This document shows positions 1 through 7,798 of a stretch of 64,000 nt of DNA, piece after piece (positions within the stretch are counted from its first letter, which is position 1; each line of letters opens with the position of its first letter). The position numbers and the translations under genes are program-made. The notes beneath the pieces were generated by a model. It had not been told where the DNA came from. It did not search any database and saw only the letters and a list, made by a program, of their open reading frames with translations. This DNA comes from Acinetobacter kanungonis (GTDB lineage Bacteria; Pseudomonadota; Gammaproteobacteria; Pseudomonadales; Moraxellaceae): contig NZ_JAACKC010000001.1 of assembly GCF_009939195.1 (NCBI RefSeq), positions 113,333 to 177,332 on the forward strand, given 5' to 3'.

Positions 1-595
1 GCATCACGAATTGCATAAAGCCAGTAGGACCGCAGACATAAAGATGCTTGTCTGAGGATGGATGCTGTAAAACAGTTTGCATATCACATTGCGTTGCGTC
101 TTGATCCTGAATATGAAAATGCACCTGCTCGGCAAAATGCGTAGTCAAATTTCCATAAAAAGCGATCATTTCATGGGTGCGGACAAAATAATGCAATTCA
201 AAAGGAATATTTTGCGCTTTTAAGCGATATGCCATGGCAAGAATAGGGGTAATGCCAATCCCGCCCGCAAATAACAGGGCTGTTTTCGTGTTTTCATGCA
301 GGGCAAATAAATTGCGTGGTTGCCCAATATTTAATACATCTCCTTCACGATAGTCCGTATGCATGCAATGGGAACCACCGCGTGAGTTTTCATCGTGGAG
401 GACCCCAATCACATAACGATGTTGTTCACTGGAACAATTGGACAGTGAATATTGACGGGTTAATCCATTTTTTAAATGCACATCAATATGCGACCCAGCC
501 TCAAAACGCGGCAAAGCCGAACCTGAGCTGGAAACCAGTTCAAATGCACGAATGGAAGGGGTGAGCTGATGAATCTTATTGATAATCACGTCCAT
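1..595 (-). CDS. vanB: Vanillate O-demethylase reductase subunit (partial, C-terminus beyond left edge)
   Basis: Electron-transfer partner of VanA, passing electrons from NAD(P)H through flavin and a [2Fe-2S] centre. Translating the minus strand from the ATG at 595 gives about 198 residues with no stop before the window edge. They include the flavin-binding RQYSLSN motif, a GGIGITPILAMAY nucleotide-binding motif and a YVCGPTGFM motif typical of phthalate-dioxygenase-reductase-like proteins. The C-terminal plant-type ferredoxin domain lies outside the window. It starts 10 bp after the vanA stop, so the two are one leftward operon. The same family occurs at 35435-36388 (iacF). Family call is firm; the specific name rests on the neighbour vanA. 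Confidence 0.93.
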   Translation of the reverse strand, partial: MDVIINKIHQLTPSIRAFELVSSSGSALPRFEAGSHIDVHLKNGLTRQYSLSNCSSEQHRYVIGVLHDENSRGGSHCMHTDYREGDVLNIGQPRNLFALHENTKTALLFAGGIGITPILAMAYRLKAQNIPFELHYFVRTHEMIAFYGNLTTHFAEQVHFHIQDQDATQCDMQTVLQHPSSDKHLYVCGPTGFMQFVM

Positions 596-605
596 GTTTT
601 TATCC

Positions 606-1682
606 TTAAATCACATGAATATTTGGAAATTTGACCACTTCAATTGGGGTTGCAGCCTGTCTTTCTTCACTCAATAAGCGGTCAATAATTTTGCGTGATT
701 GAACTCCGCCTGCATCAATATTCAGCATCAGCAGTTTGCGCTGCGGATTATTCAGAATGTTCTGTTGTTGTTGCTCCAGCATTTCCAAATCTTCAGTAAA
801 GATTTTGCCTTGTCCTTCACGAATTTGATCAGTCAGTTCAGTATTTTCAGGCTGGAAGTTGCGCGCCATGCCCCAGAAATACCAATGCGAGGTTTCAGTT
901 TCAGGGGTAATAAAATCCACCACGATTGAAGAGACTTTTTTGTCTTTCGGTGCGTCATAGCCGCCATGACCCGCATGGGCAACCCCAACTTCAATATGTA
1001 CATTGCTGGGTGCAAAGAAATGACAACGCTGCCAACGGTCGACAGGCACATCGTCTGCTAGATGATTGCCACGCAGTGCCATTTGCCAAAACGGCGGTGC
1101 GATGACATCGTCCATATAGCGTTCGGTAATGACATGATCGCCATCGACTTTGGTGGTCGGTAAGGATTCATCAATTTCCTTTTGCCCAATACTGCTGGAA
1201 TGCACATAGGTTTCATGAGTTAAATCCATGAGGTTATCAATCATCAGGCGATAATCACAATGAATGTGGAACAAGCCACCGCCATAACTCCATTCAGGGT
1301 GATCTGCCCATTCCAGTACAGGCAGTTTGGATTCATCGGCTTGATCTTTTTCACCCGGCCAGACCCAAATAAAACCAAATTTTTCCACCACAGCATAAGC
1401 TTTGTTGCATGGGAAACCATTGACGCGTTGTGCAGGCATAGCAATGGTTTTACCTTCACAGCCCATCACCAGCCCGTGATAACCACAAACTAAATTGCCA
1501 TCTTCAACATATCCGAGAGACAGCGGTGCGCCACGATGTGGACAAAAGTCCTCGACAGCAGCCACTTTATTTTCTTTGCCACGATAAAACACAATTTTCT
1601 CGCCGCAGATGGTACGACCGAGGGGTTTGTCTTGAACTTCTTCTGGTCGGCATGCCACATACCAAGCGTTTTTAATAAACAT
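606..1682 (-). CDS. vanA: Vanillate O-demethylase oxygenase subunit
   Basis: Rieske non-haem iron monooxygenase that demethylates vanillate to protocatechuate and formaldehyde. The 358 residues have the Rieske ligands C47-x-H49 and C66-x2-H69 (CPHRGAPLSLG, CGYHGL) and a mononuclear iron motif NLMDLTHETYVH with H156 and H161. Length matches VanA. An AGGAG lies a few bases upstream of the ATG at 1682. First gene of a leftward vanA-vanB operon divergent from vanK, with a palindromic operator-like site only about 22 bp upstream of the start. Formaldehyde produced here could be handled by FrmA at 27218-28327. Confidence 0.96.
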   Translation of the reverse strand: MFIKNAWYVACRPEEVQDKPLGRTICGEKIVFYRGKENKVAAVEDFCPHRGAPLSLGYVEDGNLVCGYHGLVMGCEGKTIAMPAQRVNGFPCNKAYAVVEKFGFIWVWPGEKDQADESKLPVLEWADHPEWSYGGGLFHIHCDYRLMIDNLMDLTHETYVHSSSIGQKEIDESLPTTKVDGDHVITERYMDDVIAPPFWQMALRGNHLADDVPVDRWQRCHFFAPSNVHIEVGVAHAGHGGYDAPKDKKVSSIVVDFITPETETSHWYFWGMARNFQPENTELTDQIREGQGKIFTEDLEMLEQQQQNILNNPQRKLLMLNIDAGGVQSRKIIDRLLSEERQAATPIEVVKFPNIHVI

Positions 1683-1703
1683 TGTGATGACTCCTTGTCA
1701 ATT

Positions 1704-1715
1704 ATTGGATCCAAT
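1704..1715. promoter_or_regulatory. VanR-type operator, site 1 (perfect palindrome)
   Basis: ATTGGATCCAAT is a perfect 12-bp palindrome 22 bp upstream of the vanA start. The same 12-mer is the established operator of the GntR-family repressor VanR of Caulobacter. It is the best of four TGGATCCA sites in this spacer, placed to block vanAB transcription. No vanR gene is inside the window; it may lie beyond the left edge. Confidence 0.8.
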
Positions 1716-1826
1716 TTATGTCTATTTATTCAATTTGTCAAATGCGATGAGGATGCTTTTATATGATTTATATATGTGAAATAGTAGTTCTTGATTGGTT
1801 GATATTGTTCTGTAGGATTTTAACTA

Positions 1827-1834
1827 TGGATCCA
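1827..1834. promoter_or_regulatory. VanR-type operator, site 2
   Basis: TGGATCCA core within the 10-bp palindrome ATGGATCCAT (1826-1835). It shares the core of site 1 and lies in the middle of the vanA-vanK spacer, 45 bp from site 3. A role as a VanR half of a paired site is inferred. Confidence 0.6.
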
Positions 1835-1871
1835 TTTATGGAGAAATTAAAACGTTTGATGAGTAATTTAG

Positions 1872-1879
1872 TGGATCCA
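1872..1879. promoter_or_regulatory. VanR-type operator, site 3
   Basis: TGGATCCA core with asymmetric flanks (GTGGATCCAA), 45 bp centre-to-centre from site 2, which suggests a pair. Weaker match than site 1 because the outer base pairs are lost. Confidence 0.5.
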
Positions 1880-1996
1880 AAGTTAATTTTGAATAATTTT
1901 TATATTTTCAGTTTTATATTAAGTAAATGATATTAAATAGTATATTTAGCTTTATTTATTGGTGAAATAAAAATCAGAGCAAATTAGTTGATTTTA

Positions 1997-2004
1997 TGGA
2001 TCCA
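1997..2004. promoter_or_regulatory. VanR-type operator, site 4
   Basis: TGGATCCA core in the context TATGGATCCAATT, about 174 bp upstream of vanK. It sits where a repressor of the rightward vanK-vanP transcript would act, so the whole vanillate regulon is probably under one repressor. Confidence 0.6.
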
Positions 2005-2095
2005 ATTATGCAGTATAGAAAAAGAGCAGGATGCTTCACAAAAATGATCTGTGTACAGGGTCACTTTAATTCTTAATTATCCCTTCTAGGCAATT

Positions 2096-2206
2096 ATGGA
2101 TATGGATATGCATAATCACCCAATGATGTGTTCTCACATGGTCGTGTGTATTTCCGTTCCTAATTGGGAGATACACAATGGAAAGAAATGTTTTAGACGA
2201 AATTAA
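2096..2206 (+). CDS. Small ORF upstream of and overlapping vanK (possible leader peptide)
   Basis: A 36-codon ATG-to-TAA frame whose first 14 residues are MDMDMHNHPMMCSH, unusually rich in Met, His and Cys. It overlaps the vanK start by 29 bases in another frame. There is only a weak AGG upstream (CTAGGCAATT). No homologue is recognised. It may be chance, or a leader whose translation tunes vanK. Kept at low confidence. Confidence 0.22.
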   Translation: MDMDMHNHPMMCSHMVVCISVPNWEIHNGKKCFRRN

Positions 2207-3524
2207 CAATAATAAAATGAGCCGTTACCAATGGTTCGTCATTTTGATTTGTATATTTCTGAATGTGATTGATGGCTTTGATGTCATGGTGATGGCATTT
2301 ACCGCACCCTCTGTATCTGCTGAATGGGCGTTATCGGGTGCACAAATCGGAATACTTCTCAGTGCTGGACTCTTTGGTATGGCAGCAGGTTCCATTTTTT
2401 TAGCACCATTAGCAGATAAAATTGGTCGCCGTTTCTTAATTCTGATTTGTTTAATTATTGCAGGATTGAGCATGTCGGCCTGTGGAATTGTACAAAATCA
2501 TACGATGCTGGCTGTGCTACGTTTTATCACTGGTATTGGGGTTGGCGGAATCTTGGCAAGTAGTAATGTACTGGCGAGTGAATATGCCAATGCACGTTGG
2601 AGAAGTCTAGCAGTCAGTTTGATGTCTACAGGTTATGGTATTGGAGCAACTTTAGGTGGCGTGCTTACCTTTGTTTTAATTGAACATCTTGGCTGGCGCT
2701 CCGTCTTTTTAGCAGGTGGTATCACTACGCTCATCATGTTTGCTTTTGCATTATGGTTACTCCCAGAGTCATTGGATTATTTGCTGGCAAAAAAGCCAGT
2801 ACGAGCGCTGGAAAATACCAATCTGATTCTGCAACGTATGCAGTTGAAGCATTTACAAACGCTGCCGCAGTATATGCAAGTTGAACAGCATAAGAGCAGT
2901 GATGTTGCGAAACTGTTCCGTGGTCATCAAGGTTTTCAAACTTTGTGTTTATGGTTTGCGTTTTTCTTGGTGATGTTTGGTTTTTACTTTGTGATGAGCT
3001 GGACTCCTAAAATTTTAATTGCGATGGGTATGTCGCGAGATCAAGGCGTCAGTACAGGCATTTTAATCAGTATTGGTGGTATTTTTGGTGCTGCAATTAT
3101 TGGGCTTCTTGCTTCACGGATTAAGATTTTTCATGCCCTTAGTCTGTTCTTGGGCTTAACAGCACTCTGTATTTTCCTGTTTGTAGCAGTTTCATCTCAA
3201 GTGAGCATTGCACTGATGGTCGGTTTGCTACTAGGTACACTCATTAACGGCTGCGTTGCAGGTCTTTATTCAATTTCTCCGACCATTTACGAGGCGGATA
3301 TCAGAAGTCGCGGTGTAGGTTATGCGATTGGATTTGGCCGTATTGGTGCCATTTTATCTCCAACGATTGCAGGTTTATTTTTAGATCAAGGGATGACACC
3401 TCAGCATCTTTATGCGTACTACGGCATTGTCTTTATCTTGGCAATTTTTCTGATTTTAATCTTGGGTAAAGCGGTGTATCGACATCAACAAGCTCAAAAT
3501 TATTCACTGAATACATCGATCTAA
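2178..3524 (+). CDS. vanK: MFS aromatic acid:H+ symporter (vanillate/protocatechuate transporter)
   Basis: Inner-membrane carrier of the AAHS family, 448 residues with 12 predicted hydrophobic segments. The family signature is visible: DGFDVMVMAF in the first helix, then the loop 2-3 motif PLADKIGRR. A GGGAG lies just upstream of the ATG. It is divergent from vanA and followed after 33 bp by the porin gene vanP. This matches ADP1, where vanK and vanP neighbour vanAB. Likely induced with vanAB through the TGGATCCA sites in the spacer. Confidence 0.88.
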   Translation: MERNVLDEINNNKMSRYQWFVILICIFLNVIDGFDVMVMAFTAPSVSAEWALSGAQIGILLSAGLFGMAAGSIFLAPLADKIGRRFLILICLIIAGLSMSACGIVQNHTMLAVLRFITGIGVGGILASSNVLASEYANARWRSLAVSLMSTGYGIGATLGGVLTFVLIEHLGWRSVFLAGGITTLIMFAFALWLLPESLDYLLAKKPVRALENTNLILQRMQLKHLQTLPQYMQVEQHKSSDVAKLFRGHQGFQTLCLWFAFFLVMFGFYFVMSWTPKILIAMGMSRDQGVSTGILISIGGIFGAAIIGLLASRIKIFHALSLFLGLTALCIFLFVAVSSQVSIALMVGLLLGTLINGCVAGLYSISPTIYEADIRSRGVGYAIGFGRIGAILSPTIAGLFLDQGMTPQHLYAYYGIVFILAIFLILILGKAVYRHQQAQNYSLNTSI

Positions 3525-3557
3525 CTAGCTGTTTTAAAATTAAAAGTTGAGATAAAA

Positions 3558-4841
3558 ATGAAAAAGACATCTTTATGGATGGGGATCTGCTTGTGCCCAA
3601 TTTTTGTGAACATGGCACATGCGCAGTTCATGGCAGATAGTCAGGCTGAAATTACATTGCGCAACTTCTATTTTGATCGGGATTATAAAAATGATCCTTA
3701 TCCCTATACCGCTGCTCGAGACTGGGCTCAGGGTCTGATATTTAAAGGACAATCAGGCTATACCGATGGAGCTGTTGGATTTGGTGTAGATGTGCTTGCG
3801 ATGGCGGGTTTTAATTTATTGGGCAGCACGGCAGATGATTATGCACGGACTGGTCTTTTGCCCGTCAATACCGATAATTCTAGAGATGATTATTATGGAA
3901 AAATTGGTGTAACAGGCAAAGCTCGCTTAAGTAAAAATGAACTTTTTGTTGGAGATCTGGTTCCTCAGTTACCCACCATTTTCTCTTCACCAGCACGATT
4001 ATTCCCACAAACTTATCGTGGTGTAAGATTGGTTTCGACTGAAATTCCAAAACTGCAATTGGAAGGGTTTTATGTGGATAAAGTCCGCCAACGAGATTCG
4101 ATTCGCTATACCGACGTTGGTATTGATAATATCAACCGTCGTTTTGAACGTGCTGCAACAACCGATGATTTCTATACACTGGGGGGAGCATATCAGTTCA
4201 ATAATGCCTATCGCGTGCGGTTGTACCATGCCGAACTACAAGATATTTACCAACAGCAATTTCTAGGGATAAATGGCAAACAGCCTATCTCAGATCAGTA
4301 TAATTTCTTAACGGATGTACGCTTTTTTAATAGCTATGATTCGGTCAGTGAGAAAATTGGTACTGTAGATAATCGTCATTTAAGTGGGTTATTGGGTCTC
4401 AATACGCAAGGGCATACACTCTCAATTGGTTATATGCAGTCTTTTGGTGATACGGGTCTACCATTTTTATCGGGTGCTGAAAGTCCTGTCGTTCTCGATT
4501 TTATGAGTTCGGATTATTCCAATAAAGATGAAAAAGTGATTTCTTTACGTTATGACTATGACTTTAAAAATGTCCGTTTAGGTGAAACGTCTTTAAATGG
4601 TTTACGCTTTATGACGCGTTATGCCAAAGGCGATGATATTGATTTATTAACATATGGTGATCGACGTTTTGAAGAGGAATCTTTAGAGTTTGAATTAGGT
4701 TATCGTGTACTCGAAGGCAGTTTAAAGGGCTTGGGATTTCGAACACGTTTTTCTCATTATCGCAATGATATGCCAACCAATATGACCTTCCATTCAGCAA
4801 ATGAAACACGGATTAATGTGGATTATAGCTTTAAATTTTAA
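3558..4841 (+). CDS. vanP: OprD-family outer-membrane porin, vanillate-associated
   Basis: Substrate-selective outer-membrane channel. The 427 residues begin with a signal peptide (charged MKKTS, hydrophobic core, cleavage after AHA). The sequence then has the OprD pattern: FMADSQAEITLRNFYFDRDY near the mature start, alternating beta-strands, and a final VDYSFKF ending in Phe. It lies 33 bp after vanK, so the pair probably provides outer- and inner-membrane passage for vanillate. A second paralogue lies at 38431-39705. Confidence 0.85.
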   Translation: MKKTSLWMGICLCPIFVNMAHAQFMADSQAEITLRNFYFDRDYKNDPYPYTAARDWAQGLIFKGQSGYTDGAVGFGVDVLAMAGFNLLGSTADDYARTGLLPVNTDNSRDDYYGKIGVTGKARLSKNELFVGDLVPQLPTIFSSPARLFPQTYRGVRLVSTEIPKLQLEGFYVDKVRQRDSIRYTDVGIDNINRRFERAATTDDFYTLGGAYQFNNAYRVRLYHAELQDIYQQQFLGINGKQPISDQYNFLTDVRFFNSYDSVSEKIGTVDNRHLSGLLGLNTQGHTLSIGYMQSFGDTGLPFLSGAESPVVLDFMSSDYSNKDEKVISLRYDYDFKNVRLGETSLNGLRFMTRYAKGDDIDLLTYGDRRFEEESLEFELGYRVLEGSLKGLGFRTRFSHYRNDMPTNMTFHSANETRINVDYSFKF

Positions 4842-4857
4842 TGAAGAACTTTGAACC

Positions 4858-4886
4858 ATTCAGCCATCAACTTTGATGGCTGAATT
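4858..4886. terminator. Hairpin between convergent vanP and dsdA
   Basis: ATTCAGCCATCAA pairs with TTGATGGCTGAAT around a 2-base gap, a 13-bp perfect stem. It sits 16 bp after vanP and 38 bp before the end of dsdA on the other strand. No strong T-run follows, so a bidirectional terminator is likely but not certain. Confidence 0.65.
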
Positions 4887-4923
4887 GCGTGATAACTCAA
4901 GATTAAAGTAGATGAAAATTCAA

Positions 4924-6255
4924 TTAACTCTGCGCCTTGGCTAAATAATTTGCCATTTCTTGCTCAGGTACCATGCCACCCCCCGTACCCCAAATAATAT
5001 GATTAGCATTTTGCAATTGTTGCGCGGTGAAATTATGCATGGCTGCATATTCTGGATGTTGAGCAATCAACACAGGTCCTAACATACCCGCTAAGGCAGA
5101 GGGTTCCAGTTTCAGATGTTCAGTTTGATTAAGTAGACCGAGTAGTTGATACAGGGTTTGGTCATCCAACGTATAAAGCCCATCGAGGAGCCGTTGCATA
5201 GCACGTCCGACAAAGCCAGAAGCACGACCGACCGCGAGTCCATCCGCAGCGGTGATGTTATCAATCCCAATGTCCTGCACGGCAATTTGATCATGTAAGC
5301 CTGTAGCAATACCCAATAACATGCACGGGGAATGGGTGGGTTCGGCAAAGAAGCAATGTACATGGTCGCCAAAAGCCATTTTCAATCCAAACGCGACCCC
5401 ACCAGGACCACCGCCAACTCCACATGGCAAATAGACAAACAGGGGGTGCTCTTGATCGACCTGAATCTGGCGGTGTTGTAATTGCTGTTTTAAACGTTCG
5501 CCTGCAACGGCATAGCCTAAAAACAGTGCCTTGGAATTTTCATCATCAATAAAGTGGCAGTTCGGATCTGCAAGTGCTGCTTTGCGACCAGCTTCAACCG
5601 CCACACCATAATCTTCCAGATATTCGACCACGGTGACGCCGTGCGCACGCAATTTATCTTTTTTCCATTGGCGTGCATCTGCAGACATATGCACAGTCAC
5701 TTGAAAGCCCAGTTGCGCACTCATGATGCCAATAGAGAGCCCGAGATTACCCGTAGAGCCGACGGCAATACTATATTGACTAAAAAACTGCTTAAACTCA
5801 GGCAGATTGAGTTTGGTATAGTCATCTTCGAGGTTGAGTAAACCTGCATCCAGCGCCAGTTTTTCTGCAAAACACAGCACTTCATAAATACCGCCACGCG
5901 CTTTAATTGAACCTGAAATCGGTAAATGGCTATCTTTTTTCAGCCAGAGTGTGCCCTGAATCTTTTGTCCGAATTGAGCTTCAAGTTGCTGTTGCATGTT
6001 GGGAATTGCGGCAAGTTCAGATTCAATAATGCCATGCGTTAGCGCTGTTTCTGGGAATGCAGCCATGAGATAAGGCGCAAAGCGTGTCAGACGGTCACGT
6101 GCAGCATCAATATCTGCTTGATTCAGCCCAACAAAGGGCAATCCTTCTGCCAAAGTGGCGAAATTGGGGTTGAACCATATGGTTTCTTTGAGTTCGATTA
6201 ATTCCTTGACGATAGGATGTTGTTCACACAATTGCTGGATTTGTTCAGGATTCAT
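4924..6255 (-). CDS. dsdA: D-serine ammonia-lyase
   Basis: PLP enzyme that deaminates D-serine to pyruvate and ammonia in the cytoplasm. It is 443 residues, the usual DsdA length. The PLP-binding motif [13 protein letters not shown] places the Schiff-base lysine at K118, the same number as in E. coli DsdA. The substrate loop [12 protein letters not shown] and the phosphate-binding GVGGGPGG segment are present. It is divergent from dsdC (229 bp spacer to the longest dsdC frame), the classic activator-enzyme arrangement. No D-serine permease gene is adjacent. Confidence 0.96.
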   Translation of the reverse strand: MNPEQIQQLCEQHPIVKELIELKETIWFNPNFATLAEGLPFVGLNQADIDAARDRLTRFAPYLMAAFPETALTHGIIESELAAIPNMQQQLEAQFGQKIQGTLWLKKDSHLPISGSIKARGGIYEVLCFAEKLALDAGLLNLEDDYTKLNLPEFKQFFSQYSIAVGSTGNLGLSIGIMSAQLGFQVTVHMSADARQWKKDKLRAHGVTVVEYLEDYGVAVEAGRKAALADPNCHFIDDENSKALFLGYAVAGERLKQQLQHRQIQVDQEHPLFVYLPCGVGGGPGGVAFGLKMAFGDHVHCFFAEPTHSPCMLLGIATGLHDQIAVQDIGIDNITAADGLAVGRASGFVGRAMQRLLDGLYTLDDQTLYQLLGLLNQTEHLKLEPSALAGMLGPVLIAQHPEYAAMHNFTAQQLQNANHIIWGTGGGMVPEQEMANYLAKAQS

Positions 6256-6514
6256 ATTGGGTACTCATTCAGGTATTTACTGGCTTGCAACGCAGAAATA
6301 TTCCATTTGCAGAAAACTTATTTTGGATTATTTGAATGGATTTACTGAGCTTGGTCAAATGATGATATTTGGATTTAACATTAAAATAATTCATCTGAAG
6401 TGAGAGAAATATCTTATAAATATTCATAAGGATGAGATAAATTAATCTTAAATTTGTGATCTATCTTGCTTTGCTGGTTAATGAATGAAATTGAATCCCG
6501 TGGAGAACGTACAC
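6256..6514. promoter_or_regulatory. dsdA-dsdC divergent promoter region
   Basis: AT-rich spacer between two divergent genes where the LysR-type activator DsdC would bind. I could not single out a confident T-N11-A operator or promoter boxes by eye. The right boundary assumes the downstream dsdC start at 6515, which has a GGAGA eight bases upstream. Confidence 0.4.
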
Positions 6515-7420
6515 ATGGCAAAGAGTAATTTAACGGGTTTTCAACTTTCTAAATTGTATACCTTTGAAGTCGCAGCGCGACATCAGTCCTTTGCCTTGGC
6601 AGCAGAAGAATTATGTCTGACTCCAAGTGCGGTGAGTCATCAAATCAACCAGCTTGAAAAAGAACTGCAACTGCAGCTTTTTTCAAGATTACACCGCAAA
6701 GTGGAGCTAACGTCTGAAGGGCAGCATCTTTTTATTGCATTGCAGTCTTCACTGGAACATTTGAATCATGAGTTGAATGCCATTCAGAATCAGGCTTTGG
6801 CAGGCTCGCTCACCATTTATGCACGCCCTTCGATTACCCAATGTTGGTTGATTCCCAGATTGCAGGATTTTATGCAGCAATATCCGTTGATTGAGTTGTC
6901 GATTTTGACGGGCAATGACACAGTTAATTTTCAGCGCACAGGTATTGATCTGGCACTTTATTTTGACCATCAGCCTGCAGCCAATTTGAATGATCAGTAT
7001 CTGATGGATGAGCAGATTATCCCTGTATGTAGTCCAGCCTATGCGAAAAAGATGAATTTGGTTGGTCATGTGCAGCAGCTACAAGATTGTACTTTGCTAC
7101 ATGACAGCCAAGCATGGAACAACGGAACGGGCACCGAAGAGTGGCAGAGCTGGGCACATCATTTCGGGGTAGAGCTGGATACTTCGAAGGGCATGCAGTT
7201 TGACCGCTCGGATCTGGCGGTTTTGGCAGCCGAACAGCATTTGGGTATTTGCATGGGCAGAAAAAGACTGGTTCAGTCAGCGCTAGAACGAGGCGAGTTG
7301 ATCACTCCATTTCCTGAAATGTGGAAGGCGTGTGAGCAACATTATTATCTTGCCTCCGCACAAGGTCGCCTATTACCGAAAGTCGAGGTTTTTGTGACGT
7401 GGTTAAAAGCGCAGACTTGA
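6515..7420 (+). CDS. dsdC: LysR-type activator of D-serine catabolism
   Basis: LysR regulator, 301 residues from the ATG at 6515; an upstream in-frame ATG at 6485 lacks a ribosome-binding site. The winged-helix DNA-binding domain lies in the first 70 residues (HTFEVAARHQSF-like and LTPSAVSHQINQLEKEL segments), followed by a substrate-binding domain containing SITQCWLIPRLQDF and a GIDLALYFD stretch. These closely resemble E. coli DsdC as I remember it. Divergent from dsdA, which it should activate when D-serine is present. Confidence 0.92.
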   Translation: MAKSNLTGFQLSKLYTFEVAARHQSFALAAEELCLTPSAVSHQINQLEKELQLQLFSRLHRKVELTSEGQHLFIALQSSLEHLNHELNAIQNQALAGSLTIYARPSITQCWLIPRLQDFMQQYPLIELSILTGNDTVNFQRTGIDLALYFDHQPAANLNDQYLMDEQIIPVCSPAYAKKMNLVGHVQQLQDCTLLHDSQAWNNGTGTEEWQSWAHHFGVELDTSKGMQFDRSDLAVLAAEQHLGICMGRKRLVQSALERGELITPFPEMWKACEQHYYLASAQGRLLPKVEVFVTWLKAQT

Positions 7421-7798
7421 TCTTCTCAGCAATATACGCGCATAGTGAAAATAATTTTGTAAACATAAAAAGCCTGAATTCGGTCAAATATTCTGTGAAA
7501 CGATCTCTTATAAAGCTCCTCAAAAATTAGATAGTGATATAAGAAATGAATTAAATCTATCATTATGATTTTTAATAATATTAATTATAAATTTGAAATT
7601 GAATATTTAAAGTATTTTCAATCACCACATCATGCATCTGTAGCATGAATGCTGCTGCGTGATTTTCTGTCCATATTGTCAATTTATGTCACAAAGTGCC
7701 GTTAAGTTCAGGTCGGCACTGGTCAAAAAAGCGATTTTTTTATACTATACGGCAAACTTTATAATTACGACATTCACTTTATATTTATTAAAAACATT
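7421..7798. other. Intergenic region dsdC-vgrG with an inverted repeat
   Basis: 378 bp, AT-rich, no gene seen. An inverted repeat AGTGCCG...CGGCACT (7695-7701 and 7714-7720, 12-nt loop) lies 79-104 bp upstream of vgrG. It could be a regulator site or a transcript hairpin. A TATACT at 7741-7746 could serve as a -10 box, but I see no well-spaced -35. Confidence 0.4.

Noticed and set aside
1704..2004. Repeated GGATCC as a possible cloning (BamHI) artefact
   Set aside because: The sites have extended symmetric flanks matching the VanR operator, lie only in the regulatory spacer and are embedded in native-looking sequence.
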